Source of the DNA: Diphasiastrum complanatum
Lineage: Eukaryota; Streptophyta; Lycopodiopsida; Lycopodiales; Lycopodiaceae
Assembly: GCA_029204225.1 (NCBI GenBank)
Contig: CM055106.1
Location: 11,390,539-11,454,538, forward strand
DNA: 64,000 nt
Direction of reading: 5' to 3'
Below are positions 11,011 through 22,081 of this stretch, one piece after another. The notes under the pieces were generated by a model. It searched no databases. It was not told the DNA's origin and was given only the letters and a program-made list of their open reading frames with translations. The number at the start of each line of letters is the position of its first letter. The stretch's first letter is position 1. The position numbers were made by a program, and so were the translations under genes.

Positions 11011-11696
11011 TTTTTCTTTTTGTTGTTTGTTTTTTCATCTAGGGGGCCAAAAAAATGGTTTGAACTAGTTCGGACCGGTTCTTTTCGTCACCAATTTGCT
11101 GTCCATTTTTGATATTGATTGGAGGCTGTCCAGCGCCCTACTACCATCTCATTTTTAGCGGTAACCCATCACTTTCGTTGATTTTTTCGGCAGATTTAAA
11201 TTGTTTTTGCAGATTTGGTAGCTATTGTCCAGCGCCCTACTACCGTCTCATTTTCAGCGGTTGCTGTCCGTTTCGGCTATTGATTTCAGCCTATTCTTCA
11301 GCATATTGTGGATCTCGGTAGTTGCTGCCCAGTGCCCTATTATCTTCAGCTTTTACCTCTCTTTGTTGGCACTACCGAGTGAACGACGGATGCACCCACC
11401 CAAGTATTGGTTGTGCCCTTTTTGCACTTCCTTTTTGCACCTACTTGCTGTCTTTTCTGCTCATATACTGCTCTTTCCACCCCCCTATTCCTGTTCATAT
11501 TTGTTGCCTCACACCCTCCTCTTTCCATTTTTCCATTTTGTTAGAAACCTTCTACTTTCTCAGCCCCTCATTTTCTGATTATTATCCATCTTGATTGATT
11601 GTTTACGTGCCATTTTTGGTGATTTCGGAAGTTAGACTAAGTTGGGGTGACGACAAACGTCCTCTCCCTCAGGTTTATGTCTCTTCCTTAGTCCCT
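11011..11696 (+). other. Leader-like DNA upstream of the second chromovirus, with imperfect repeats
   Basis: Three imperfect copies of a block around TCCAGCGCCCTACTACC and a following CTCATTTT/CAGCGG stretch lie at about 11128, 11229 and 11327, so the period is about 100 bp. The rest is pyrimidine-rich with no supported gene. I could not match it to the 3' LTR at 14696, so the 5' LTR of the following gypsy is either lost or unrecognised. Confidence 0.5.
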
Positions 11697-12940
11697 ATGG
11701 CGACTTCTTCATCAGAAGACCCTCCGTAGAGCTCTTTAGATGATCGTTTTACACATATTGATTCCCGCATGGATCATCTTGAGAGTCGTATTGATCGTAT
11801 TCTTTCTAGCCTTGAGACTATCGTACCAGAAGGGGATACCACCCCCCCAGACATTCTTCATCATCCTGGTAAAGCACCTTTATTTCCTATTTTGAGTACG
11901 CCTGCTCCATCTCCATCTTCAGGAGGTGCTTTTGGTAGTACGGTTGGTCTCCCTTCATATAGTGCTAGTTCTTATGGGTCTCCTTTCGGGTCTTCTGTAC
12001 CACCACCTGGATTTCCCTCCGCACCACCAGGATTTCCTTCTACTTTTTCAGATAATCCTGAGCCTCATTTTGCTCGTAATTTTCGTGATCGCATCCAGCT
12101 TACTACTTATTCTGGTTCATCTGATGGGAATATCTTGGAAAATTGGTTCTCTAAGTTAGAAACCTATTTTCTTATGTATCCCAAGACTGAAACCCAGAAA
12201 GTGCAGTTGGCTGCGTTACATTTAGATGGTCGAGCTTAGACTTGGTGGTGTGTCTATCGCTCTGAGCCTACTCATGAGGGATTACATATATGGCCTATTT
12301 TTCGGCATTATCTTCGTATGGCTATGATTGACCCACAGTGGTTGGTTCGCCAACGCGATCTGTTTCGTAGCCTTCGCCATTCTAGTCATTTGACTGCTTA
12401 TATTGATCAGTTTACTGAGCTTTCTTACCTTTTACTGATCTTCATCCTACAGAGCTTATTTCATGTTTTATTGCTGGTCTTAGAGGCTCTTTACGATATG
12501 ATGTTTCCTCTTTTCGGCCTCCTACTCTCTCAGACACTATCTCCCTGGCTACTACCCTGCAGCATAAGTATCCTGAGTTGTCCACTTCTTCTCGTTTTTC
12601 TCGCCCTCTTTCCACTGCTTCTCCTACTTTGGCTTCTTCTACTACTGTTCCCCCTCGCCCTTCCTTTGTTCGCCGTTTTTCAGCCGCAGAGTTCGTTGAG
12701 ATTCAGCAGAATCGCATCTTTTATCGCTGTAAGAGTCCAGATCATCTCGCCCGTGATTGCCGACAGTCTCCTGGTCCTCCTACCGCTGTTTTTTACCATG
12801 AGGCTCTTACTCCTGATGATTTTGATGTTTATATCCAGATTCTTGATACTCCTGACCCACATTCTATTGATGAGTCGGCTGACCCGCTTCCTGATGATCC
12901 TGCTTCTGCCGCTTGCCATGCGCAGCTTGCTTATGCTACT
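11697..12940 (+). pseudogene. gag: Second chromovirus gag, frameshifted, amber codon 11
   Basis: The ATG at 11697 (MATSSSEDPP) is followed by a TAG at 11727-11729, then the frame continues through a coiled segment (MDHLESRIDRILSSLE), a proline/serine-rich stretch and the gag core (LENWFSKLETYFLMYP, LAALHLDGRA). A TAG at 12237 and a frameshift near 12440 interrupt it; the end is read in another frame with a zinc knuckle FYRCKSPDHLARDC whose first cysteine is replaced by tyrosine. This sequence is clearly a different family from the element at 3994. It is inactive. Confidence 0.75.
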
Positions 12941-13420
12941 TGAGCTGGGCGTCCTGGTCCTCGTTCTATTCGGTTACGTGTTCGCATTTTGGGACGAGAG
13001 TATATTGCTTTGGTGGATACGGGCAGTACACACTCATTTATTAGCAGTTACATTTCCACTAGGATTCGTGCTACACCTATTTCTGCTACACAGTCTCTCA
13101 GTGTCGAGGTTGCTAGCTCACATACTTTTATCAGCTCTCAGATGTTTCAGGGCTTGGACTATAGCATTGGTGACTTCTCTGGACAGGCAGATTTCTATAT
13201 TATTCCTCTGGAGCGCTATGACATTATTCTTGGTGCAGATTGGTTTTCATCCCTTGGTACTGTTGCTGTGGATCTTTCTCAGCAGACATTGTCTTTTACA
13301 CATGCTGGTCGACATCATTTACTTTCTGGTATTGATTCCCAGGGTGACTATCAGTCGGTTACCGGGAAGCAGTTTATGTGTAGCCTGCCAAAGTCTCAGA
13401 GTGCAGCTCTTTTTGCTTCT
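12941..13420 (+). pseudogene. Second chromovirus protease
   Basis: Aspartic protease with ALVDTGSTHSFIS and the downstream strand YDIILGADWF, both characteristic of plant gypsy proteases. It is preceded by a TGA after the zinc-knuckle part. Near 13420 it is joined abruptly to the end of the integrase core: RT, RNase H and the integrase N-terminus are absent. Confidence 0.78.
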
Positions 13421-14251
13421 GATGGGTACTGCTTATCATTCTACTGCTGATGGGCAGACTGAGGTCCTTAAATCGGACCCTTGAGGATTACCTTCGACAT
13501 TTTGTTTCTCCTTTCGGAAAGGATTGGGACCAGCATTTATGTTTGGCAGAGTATGGCTATAATAGCTATGTTAGTACCAGCATTGGAGTTTCACCTTTCT
13601 TATTGGCTCATGGGTATGTGCCATATTTTGCCAGGGGTGCCTCTTCCTCCTGATGATACACCAGTTACTATCCGGTGCTCGTGAGCTTATTGCTAGGGCT
13701 ACTTACAACATGTTCAGCAGCGCTATCAGACTTCTGTTGATCGTCATCGCCGTCATGTTGAGTTTCAGGTTGGTGATATGGTTTACCTCCGGTTACCCTT
13801 TGCACGTCATCACTTTGTTCAGGGTCACACTTCTACTGAGAAGCTTGCACCACGCTATTATGGGCCTTACTGTACCTTGGATCGCCTCAGCCCTGTTACA
13901 TACCGGTTACAGTTGCCTAATTCTACACGAGCTTGTGATATCTTTCATGTTAGCCTGTTACGAGCTGCCATTGAGGATGATGCTCCTCGCGATCTCACAT
14001 TTCCTACAGAGCCAGAGCTGTTCCCTTTTTTACCAGTTGCCATCCATCAGGTTCGCCTTCAGTACAGTCGATGTCGCAGGCAGGTTCAGTTTTTAGTACA
14101 GTGGGATGGTCGTCCTCTTGAGGAGGCCACTTGGGAGCCTATTGATTGGTTTTATCATACACCATCATTGGCAGATCAGGCTCGAGCCCTCATGGCTTTA
14201 GTTCTCTCCTCTACTACAGATGTCATTGTAGATGTTCCCTCTGCTTCATGA
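13421..14251 (+). pseudogene. Second chromovirus integrase end and chromodomain
   Basis: Starts with MGTAYHSTADGQTEVL, which holds the catalytic glutamate, then a 1-bp indel, NRTLEDYLR, the core end, a frameshift near 13650-13780, the SH3-like part (LAPRYYGPY, CDIFHVSLLR) and a good chromodomain (VQFLVQWDGRPLEEATWEP). The chromodomain frame is open to the stop at 14249-14251. Without RT the element cannot replicate. Confidence 0.82.
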
Positions 14252-14695
14252 TTCGGCTAGCTATGACTATTCTTTATTGTCGTATTTGCTTAGTACTTGC
14301 TTTACACAGTTATGATGCTTTTGGGGTATCTGTTGTGACGACTTATGTCCTCTCCATCAGTATTTCCATTAGTTTGTGATGTAGCATGCTTACATTATTG
14401 TTTTAGATAGTCATTATGCTTGCTAGCCGGTAAAGGGCTTTGTTTTTCTGCAGGGGAGAGTTATGGACTTGGCTCATTACATTCGCCGCGTCTATTCTTT
14501 TATTGTTATTATGCATAAGCAGGCCTAAGGGCCCTTTTTATTCATGTACTGGCCTTGGGCCCTATTTGGTTATATTTTTAGGACTTGGTCACATTGATTT
14601 GGAGTGGGGGTCCTCCTATTGGGAGGGTGCACTGTTTTCCCTCCAAATCCTTTTCCCTCCCTTTTTTGAATCCTCCATTTGATTCAGGGAGAGGG
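14252..14695 (+). other. 3' untranslated part of the second chromovirus
   Basis: Non-coding DNA between the integrase stop and a purine tract AGGGAGAGGG (14686-14695). No gene is seen. Confidence 0.55.
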
Positions 14696-14933
14696 TGTAA
14701 GTAGGGCAGCATTGTATTCCTTTATGCAGTTTATGATGATTGCTCCTCTTTAGCCCCCTTAAGCATTCTCTTCCTACTTTCTAGCTTAAGTCCTGCTTTC
14801 TAGCATAGCTAGTGAATCTTAGCTTGTAACTACTGCCCTAGCCATTTCCACAATTGATCTTTTTTTCTATTTTGCAATTTCGTTTTGTTGTGGTGAGTAA
14901 GGAGTTGTGGTTTGCCTACTGATTCCTTCATCA
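14696..14933 (+). repeat. Probable 3' LTR of the second chromovirus
   Basis: Starts TGTAAGTAGGG right after the purine tract. The end is placed at TTCATCA only because LTRs end in CA and copia homology begins just beyond; no 5' partner was found to confirm it. Confidence 0.45.
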
Positions 14934-16480
14934 ATGAACTCTACTTAAAAAATATCCACTCCACCATCGAACCTCAATTGTCTTAATGCAACATCATGTT
15001 TGTTTCTCCACTAAAGCCTTGAATTTCCTACATCCTGCAAAAGCATCTGACTTCTTGCTCATGAATAGGCCTGCATAGATTAATGTGAACAAGACCTAGA
15101 ATGCTCTTCTTGCTCCACTTTTGGAAAATCTCTCCTCGTGTTGTTTGCCCATAATGCATTCTTCACAAAGTTTTCCCTCAAATAAAATATTCGGCAAACC
15201 AATTACAAGATTATTCGTCTTCAAAATTTGCAAGCTTTGAACACTAATATGACCAAATCTTTGATGCCAAAGATCACTCTTACCACTAACAGTGCATAGC
15301 ATGGCTTGATCAAATGAACTTGCATTTAACTTGTACAATTGCTTTCCATTCACTCTTGCTCCTATAACCATCACCTCATAGGGTTTCTTGATGTCTTTGA
15401 CTAAGCACTTGTCGCTATTGAATTCAACCTTCAATCGTTGATCCGCCATTATCCCTAATGACAACAAATTGTTGGCCAATCGAGTACATAGTGCACATTA
15501 TTTATCCATTTTATCTTTCCACTAAATAACCTCTCTAGACTCCAAACCCTTTGATGAGTAGTAATGTCCATCCATTTGCCCAACCTCATTTGCCATTGTA
15601 GACTTCTCTAAACTCCGAGAACCGCTCTGTCCTTGAAGTCACGTGCTTGGATGCTCCATTGTCAATGTACAAAAAGTATCATTGGCCTCATCACTTGTCA
15701 TTTATGTCATAATGGACAAATTTGAACTCTCACCTTCATCACCTTCATATTACTCATCATCAAAATGGTGTTAGTTGCCATAATTGCTCACCTGGCGTTT
15801 GTCATTGCATTGACCTCTTCCTTTTGCTTCTTGAAGCACTCACGCCAACAATGTGATTAATGCAATAGCAAAAATTTCCCTGATTCCTTTCACTTTGGAT
15901 TGCCTTGACATTGATAGCAATTTCCTTGATTTTACCAAATCTACCACCTTTTCTTCTTGCAACAAGGGCTTGATCATACCCTTTAAGGCTTACATTCTCA
16001 CAACATTAACCCTCTAAAAGCAAGCTGCCAGTTTCTCATACCTAGAAGTTCTCTCTCGTATACCTATGCTCATCACAAAAGTTGAAGTGAATCATTCAAA
16101 TTGTTTAGAGTTATTTTGAACAATTTCACGATCTTCAATTCGCTCTCCAACTGCAACTAGTGGACCCCGAATTTCCTTCACCTTCAACAAGTTATCGATG
16201 ATCGTTGCACCATCATCCATCTGCATTGTGTGCAATTTTGTTTTCAAATATAAAACTCCAGAAGTGTTGCTCAGCTCAAACAATGCTTTCAACGTATCCT
16301 AGGCTTCTTTCGGTCCTTATGAGTCTGTAATATAGGGAATTATGGCATCCTTGAGCACTAAATTGATCACACTAGAGTTTTTCGACTCCACTTCTAGAAG
16401 CATGTTGGTTCTCTTCATTGATAGGCCGTGTCTTTTCGTTGGTTACAATTTCCCACAACTCGGCTTCCATTTAGAATATG
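14934..16480 (-). pseudogene. Ty1/copia remnant B (gag, protease, pre-integrase, integrase start)
   Basis: On the minus strand from 16480: gag pieces (LKTKLHTMQMDDGATIIDN near 16240), a decayed zinc-knuckle and protease region, then a readable pre-integrase block at 15096-15479 (VKDIKKPYE, LWHQRFGHISVQSL, CEECIMGKQHEERFSK) and the first residues of the integrase core (LGLVHINLC). Most of the integrase, RT and RNase H are missing. The frame is broken many times. Confidence 0.75.
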
Positions 16481-17141
16481 TTTGAGCAGGCTCCTTCAAG
16501 CTTGCTTGATTCATTCAGGACACTCTTATTGAAAGCGGCGATTAGCGCACTTAGATGCCTCTAGATTGCCAAACCAATAGCAAATATGAAAAATCTGCTG
16601 TGAAATTGATATTTGGCATTTCGAGAGTTATACCAGATTGAAGATTTTGGCCTTAAAATAGCTCACAAAAGGTTTAAGAGCCTGAAAACTATTATTCATG
16701 ACCAAACTACTCATAGCTACTATCTACTCGGATCTAGAAAACAATCACTCTCTTTATATGTTTTCAGGACTCTGTTTTTGCTTTTCCAGCTAGAAGGTTT
16801 CAATAAGTCAGAAAAGCCTTAAGAAACTGTGACAGCCTTTGAAATTTGGTCCTAAACCGAAGGATATTTTCAAAATGAAAATTTTGAGGTGATTGAAGGT
16901 CAAGGCCCCACTTTTGTTTGATTCACTCTGCACTGTGTTTTGCACCATTGATGAAGGCCCATCAACTTGTGATAAGTCATCCAAAACAAGTTTGAAGAGA
17001 TCTATGGCTACGATCAGCCTTGGGCGCCAAAAACCTCTACTCTTGGAGGTGAAAATACTTCAATGCACCAAGTGGCAATTCAAGTGAGGCCGCAACCAAC
17101 CTACACCCATGTGCGTGCGGCATGTGTGCGTGAGCGCCACG

Positions 17142-17144
<3 letters not shown>
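16481..17144. other. Unrecognised DNA
   Basis: Between copia B and a GA microsatellite. The longest ORFs are under 70 codons and resemble nothing I know. It may be the leader or LTR of copia B, since it lies upstream of its gag, but no LTR ends were found. Confidence 0.4.

Positions 17145-17215
<71 letters not shown>
17145..17215. repeat. (GA)n microsatellite, about 71 bp
   Basis: A pure GA tract. On the minus strand it follows AATAAA at the end of the LINE remnant, so it may be that element's simple-repeat tail or may have arisen from it. Confidence 0.95.
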
Positions 17216-17218
<3 letters not shown>

Positions 17219-18640
17219 TATTAATGTCTTTTCCATGCCAAAAGGCATATAAGACCAGTAAAAGTACATCTCAAGTATGTGGTAATAGTGGGAGCGTATG
17301 AAACGTCTCCGAAACAATAACGAAAACAACAAATCTAAAGACTTTGAACTGAAATAAATGCAATGAAATATGTAGGAGCATAGATACAACTAAATGTTAC
17401 GAATGAGGTCTAACACTATCATCATGTCATGGCTTATTGATGCTATAGAAGGATGTGATACGAGTTGCAGCATGGAGGACCTTTGGTAGCCGTTGACGTC
17501 ATCTAGGAGAATGAGATGTGTGTCTCCTAATGATAGGTCGGATAGCTTGAGCTGCAACATGAGAATGAGTGGAGGGCAGTCTCTGATCTCTATGAACGGG
17601 CATGTCGTCGTCGTCATCATCATCATCATCAGACTCTAGGGATCTTCTCCTAGAGAATAAAGAGGTAATCGGAGGCAGAGAAATAGAATGACTCTATTGA
17701 GCTGTCTGACCTAGGTCTCGTCGCAGTAGGAACATCTCTCGTATCATAAGTGCAACACAACGGGAGTCTTCATATGCTATAATCTCATAGTATACAGGGC
17801 ACCTAAAGATAAAGTGCTCCTCAAACTCCACCTCATTCAAAGAGCATAACTGGCAAATCTGCTCCTCTCTCAGAGTACCATGGAACCTCACCGTCTCAAT
17901 AGCCAATACGCGGAGCTGTCCCAATGTAAATTTGAGGCTGTGTGATAATCCTGAATCCAAATAATGTGGCAAAACTGGGAACCTTGCTATGTCTAGCTCA
18001 ATGAAACGAGTTTGGTAATAGTCAGGCTGAACCCCAGCTATGGCCTCCATTGATTGAGATATGCCCGACATAGAAAGCGTATGATATATTGGTGAGTACC
18101 CGAGGGAAGCTCTGTAATGGAGATACCAAATGACTAAAGGAGGAGATGGGATGCTTGAGAGAACCATGAAAGCCTATAGCTGATCATGAAGATAATGTGA
18201 AGAGGCAAGTGCTATCTGTGTATATCTCCCATCTGCATCTAGAAATGCCTAAACTCTCTGAATATACGCAATAAGCTGGAAAGCCGCATCTAACTGTATA
18301 GGTGGAACAACAAAATCAGCAAGGAGGACCAAAGCCCGAAGTGTGAAGATATGGTCAGTGGTGGAATGATGGGATCGTATCCCTACCTGTCCCAAAGCAT
18401 GCAATCTCTTGGATTCCGCCTCTGAACTCGTTGCAGACTGAAGTATGGTACTATATAGCTTCACGAAAACATGCCCAATCATGATAATGTGATAGTTACC
18501 AAGAATCATGGGGTCACCATTTTTATGGATAGGGTGCACCAGGATGATGGAAAGTCAGAGACAACTACGGAATTGAGGAATGTGGCTAGTGTGGGAGCAA
18601 GGAGGTTGGCAGCATGGGTTAGGAGTTCGGATTAAGGGTC
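17216..18640 (-). pseudogene. LINE (non-LTR retrotransposon) remnant: RT and zf-RVT tail
   Basis: The minus strand encodes part of a non-LTR reverse transcriptase: SDFPSSWC near 18560, IHKNGDPMILGNY and IGHVFVKLYSTIL (fingers region), then SHHSTTDHIFTLRAL. The palm with the catalytic FADD-like motif is missing. At 17694-18167 lies the C-terminal zinc-finger segment with CQLCSLNEVEFEEHFIFRCPVYYE, the pattern of the zf-RVT domain of plant LINEs. Below that is a 3' UTR-like region with AATAAA near the GA repeat. It is internally deleted and 5' truncated, as LINE copies usually are. Confidence 0.75.
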
Positions 18641-18826
18641 TTTGATATCTCTATTTTATGGGACTTCATTCTCTTGATGGCCACAAGTACCATATTAGAC
18701 GTAAAGAAGGTGAACTTAGAAGGTCGGCAAGAGATAGCGATGGGTGAGTAAGTGGTTATGGTATATAGGCTGGTAGCATAGTTGGCTCATATGCGGAGGT
18801 CATCCAAGAGAGGTGGTGCGACAACG

Positions 18827-19145
18827 ATGGGGAGCCTTCATGAATCCGTTCTACCAGAGCCAAGCAAGTTAGATGGATCTAACTACAGCTTGTGGAAGTT
18901 CAAACTTAAGAATATACTTATGGACAAAGATTGTTGGGAAATTGTTACGGGACAAGAGGTGATGGGTTCATAATCTCAATGATCAAGATAGAAGGATCTT
19001 TGAGAAGTGGGTGCAGCGTGCACACCATATTGTCTTTTTCGATTTGAAGATAAAATGGTAGATATTTTTACTAGGTCATTAGGTATAGTAAAATCTGAGA
19101 AATTTTACACTATTAGGTATGGAAGATTGCAATCTTATTGTTAAG
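18827..19145 (+). pseudogene. Copia deletion derivative: gag start fused to RNase H end
   Basis: The ATG at 18827 opens a copia gag N-terminus (LPEPSKLDGSNYSLWKFKLKNILMDKDCWEIVTGQE), which continues after a frameshift to FEKWVQRAHHI. Around 19045 it passes straight into an RNase H tail (DKMVDIFTRSLG) and a purine-rich AAGGGAG (about 19145), the usual end of pol before the 3' LTR. Thus nearly all of pol is missing. Confidence 0.72.
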
Positions 19146-19249
19146 GGAGTATTAAATGATAAACTTCACTCCTCACTCACCAAGTTAGGCTAGACTAGGC
19201 AAACTTAGTTGTACTTCAAATTGTCGGCTTAGAACTAGTCAAGCCCTTA

Positions 19250-19285
<36 letters not shown>

Positions 19286-19558
19286 CCTCCCAGGGCATTC
19301 GACTCTTTTATTTCGATAATAAAATTATAGGCGTTCTATGGTGGCTATCCTCCTCTACTTATGTTTGTGTTCATGCTACTGGCATTGTGATTATAAATAG
19401 TTGCCATGATGCTGTGTTCAAAAGTTGTGGTCTACGAGTTTTCTAGGAGAACACGTTCTAATGAAAGAATGTTTATTTATTAGATTTTATGAGGTTTCAC
19501 TCTCTATCGTGGATGTTTGTAAACTGCAAGAAAGGCATGTCTTTTGAAGCTATATTGC
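19146..19558 (+). other. Putative 3' LTR of the copia derivative and C/CT tract
   Basis: Follows the purine tract of the copia derivative, so the first part should be its LTR (TATTAAATGATAAAC...), but no second copy exists to confirm this. A run of C and (TC)n occupies 19251-19286. Confidence 0.4.
19251..19286. repeat. Poly-C run followed by (CT)n
   Basis: About eleven C then a dozen CT repeats. A similar CT-plus-C arrangement occurs at 23088-23150. Confidence 0.92.
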
Positions 19559-19869
19559 ATAGAACCCACGGTTCCCAGAACCGTGGGTTCTGGGAACCGT
19601 GGCAGGAACCGTACCACAGTTCCTTGAACCGTGGTACGGTTCACCTAAAACATTAATTAATTAATTAATTAATAAATTAATATCTTAATTTTCTCCCCCC
19701 AAAACCTCTCATAGCTCGTTTTTTGACCCCTCTATGTCAAAAAAAAAAAAATTAATTAATTATTTATGCCACGGTTCACACGGTTCCCCCTATAAAAAAT
19801 TGTGAACCGTATGGTTCACAGTACGGTTCTGAGAACCTTACTGAACCGTTAACGGTTCATTAATTCTAT
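19559..19869. mobile_element. MITE-like palindromic element rich in GAACCG/CGGTTC
   Basis: About 311 bp. Ends ATAGAA and TTCTAT are flanked by GCTATATTGC and GCTCTATTGC, direct repeats with one mismatch in ten. The first 45 bp contain a perfect 14-bp inverted repeat (AGAACCCACGGTTC and its complement) and the whole element is a chain of GAACC/GGTTC blocks around an AT-rich centre. It is non-coding and of the same style as, but not the same sequence as, the element at 426-647. Confidence 0.58.
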
Positions 19870-22076
19870 GCTCTATTGCAATCTGGTGTATCTTTAAGTT
19901 TTATTTTTAAGTATGGTTGCCTTATCTATCATAATGCAACTTTTTTTTGTCAAGAATAACCGTCGCAACAACCGTCAACCTTCAAATATTGGATTTTGTT
20001 TTATTGTGTTCAGGTTGAGAAGCTGGTGGAACTGCTTGTTGCTGCAAAAGAGATTCCCGCAAAATAGGTTATCCCCTATTCCAAAACATGCGAGGATTTT
20101 AATAGCCTCAGTTATGCTAGTTGACGTGTGTTGACCATGATTCAAGTCTCCTTTTTTGTGTTAGTTCACAACATCTGTATGGTTGGTGCTAAATGAATAG
20201 CTGTAACTTCTTGTCTTCTCTTTAGATTGAGGTATTTGTTGGTAGAGTACTTGTTTGTGAAAGTTTATTTCAGTTAGACTGGAATTAATGAACTCCAAAA
20301 ATAGATTCAGAAAGCAACAACGAATGGATGTGAGAGTTATGAACCTCTGTCAAGACAATGCAGTGTTGATAGGGCTGCCATTCTGGAGTTACCTGGTAAT
20401 GCACCGCCTTTTTGTTTGTGTAGGCATTTCGGAAAGTCTCTTAGCTGTAAAGTTTTTTGATAGTTGTTAGACAAAAGCCAAGGTGGATGTACATTTGATT
20501 TTACAGCTGAAGAATTCAGCATCAGATGTTTAGTTCCCTATGCTGTTATCTTTCAATCATACGTTGGCCATGCTTAGAAAGTAGAATTGTCAATATGATG
20601 TCTGCATTTTTACCAATATTGTGTTAAGTTAAAAACTTGTAACGGTTGGGTCTTAACATGCCAACAAGTATCAAGTGTCATATAAAGTAGAATGTGCTTA
20701 AAAAAGAGTTAATAAAAATTATAAGAAAGCAATTCAAAGACAGATTCACAATAGCCTTTTTGGAGAAGAAAAACCTATTATCTTACTAATAGCTCACCTA
20801 TCATGCCATCATCGTACTTTGATCTTCATTTGAAGGTGGAAATCGCTTCTGATACCATGTTGGGAAAGGGTGAAGAGTGGAGCTGGCTGGAATGACTTTC
20901 CTCAGTGCATGTACTATGCCTATCAAATTTGAATCAGATGTTCGAATAAGTAATATATCTGAATCTATTTGACAAACACAAAGGCTGTAAAGCGCTACTT
21001 GTGAAATTGCCTCAAGCAAATTTAGAGAGAGATTAGAAGAGAGGATCACAAGGGTTCAATATGCTCTTTAGCCTCTTAGAGTGTTCGGCAAGGTCTAGTG
21101 TTAAGAGAGGCCAAAGCTAGGTATATGATATTGATTTGTTCATCATTCACTTTGTTTGGGTTCAACTAGGTATACGTTGTTCTACTCATTTCTTACGATA
21201 GCTAACTTTTGGATCTGGAGTTCTAGCAAAATGGTCGACAAGTTTTGCTTACTCATTTGATTGAAATCACCATTATGTGCCTTGTGATTACTTTTGCATG
21301 TTCTTCAATTGTAGCATTAAAAAAAAACATTTAATAGAGTGGTTTTTTCCCAAAGTTCTAGATATAATCATCAATCTTGATGTTCGATTCTGGTAGCAGT
21401 TTTCTATTTCAATAAAGAATCTGGAAAATGTGGCATTATGAGTACTTTTTAGGGAAAGAGGTGTGAGAATCGATTTTGAGCTGAATTTATTCTGAATTAA
21501 GTATAGCAATGATATTTGATGACAAAAAAAAACCTATACCTTAGCAGATGCACATGAGCATATAATTGTGACTTCTTACTCATACATATTAGTGCTTTTC
21601 TATTGGGGTAAGGGGCCACTTTTTTTTTGTTATAGATAAAAACTATGATATCAAGTGGTGAGGGCATTACAATATTAAGCCAAAGTTTCATTGTTACATC
21701 AATCCGACAAAACTGAAAAAATGTCCTTTAAAGAAAGCAAAAGGCTATCAACGAGGATGCTACTTGCAAGGGCTGAGGGGAAATCATTTAATCAAAGTTT
21801 GTTCAAAATGCTATAATATTCTAGGCTTAAGCCAATTTCATATTTGCTTGATCAGTTATCTCATAAGAAAAAAGTAGCAGTATATCTTTTGAAATAGGAA
21901 TTGACTGTCAAATGTTTTGGAATCACAATAGGGTTGGCATAGTCTGAACCGCCCCAGCCATCACACTCTCTTCTTATAAATGTTGCCCCCACCTAGCCCA
22001 GTGTAAGCTGATGGCATGCATTGTGCGAAGTGTACTGACACAACTGCCAATGCCATAGGACACCTAATTGCTGTAT
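19870..22076. other. No recognised element; a few exon-like pieces and one LTR edge
   Basis: No transposon protein is visible. Two plus-strand stretches look weakly like exons: about 20012-20055 after TTCAG, and 20276-20392 ending at a GTAATG donor, with a readable run that includes a stop. I do not recognise a product, and this could be chance. The rest is AT-rich with no supported gene. Confidence 0.35.
20848..20857 (-). other. PBS-like site next to an LTR-like end (minus strand)
   Basis: The minus strand reads CCCAACA followed at once by TGGTATCAGA, the order expected at the 3' end of a copia 5' LTR and its primer-binding site. The LTR would extend right from 20858. No coding part of this element is to the left, so it would be a stub. 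Confidence 0.4.
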
Positions 22077-22081
22077 GCATG

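Noticed and set aside
11109-11350. A CRISPR-like repeat array
   Set aside because: Three imperfect blocks at about 100-bp spacing without conserved short repeats; this is plant DNA and such arrays are not expected.
12318-13484. A 388-codon leucine-rich ORF, resembling a membrane protein
   Set aside because: It is the out-of-frame shadow of the second chromovirus gag and protease; the hydrophobic run comes from TCT/CTT-rich DNA.
17060-17389. 109-codon minus-strand ORF
   Set aside because: Most of it is Ser-Leu repeats from the GA microsatellite. The same applies to ORFs at 23000-23191 and 661-855.
19870-20540. A host gene with small exons
   Set aside because: Splice-like borders exist at 20012 and 20392 but the putative exon holds a stop and no product is recognised; kept only as a remark.
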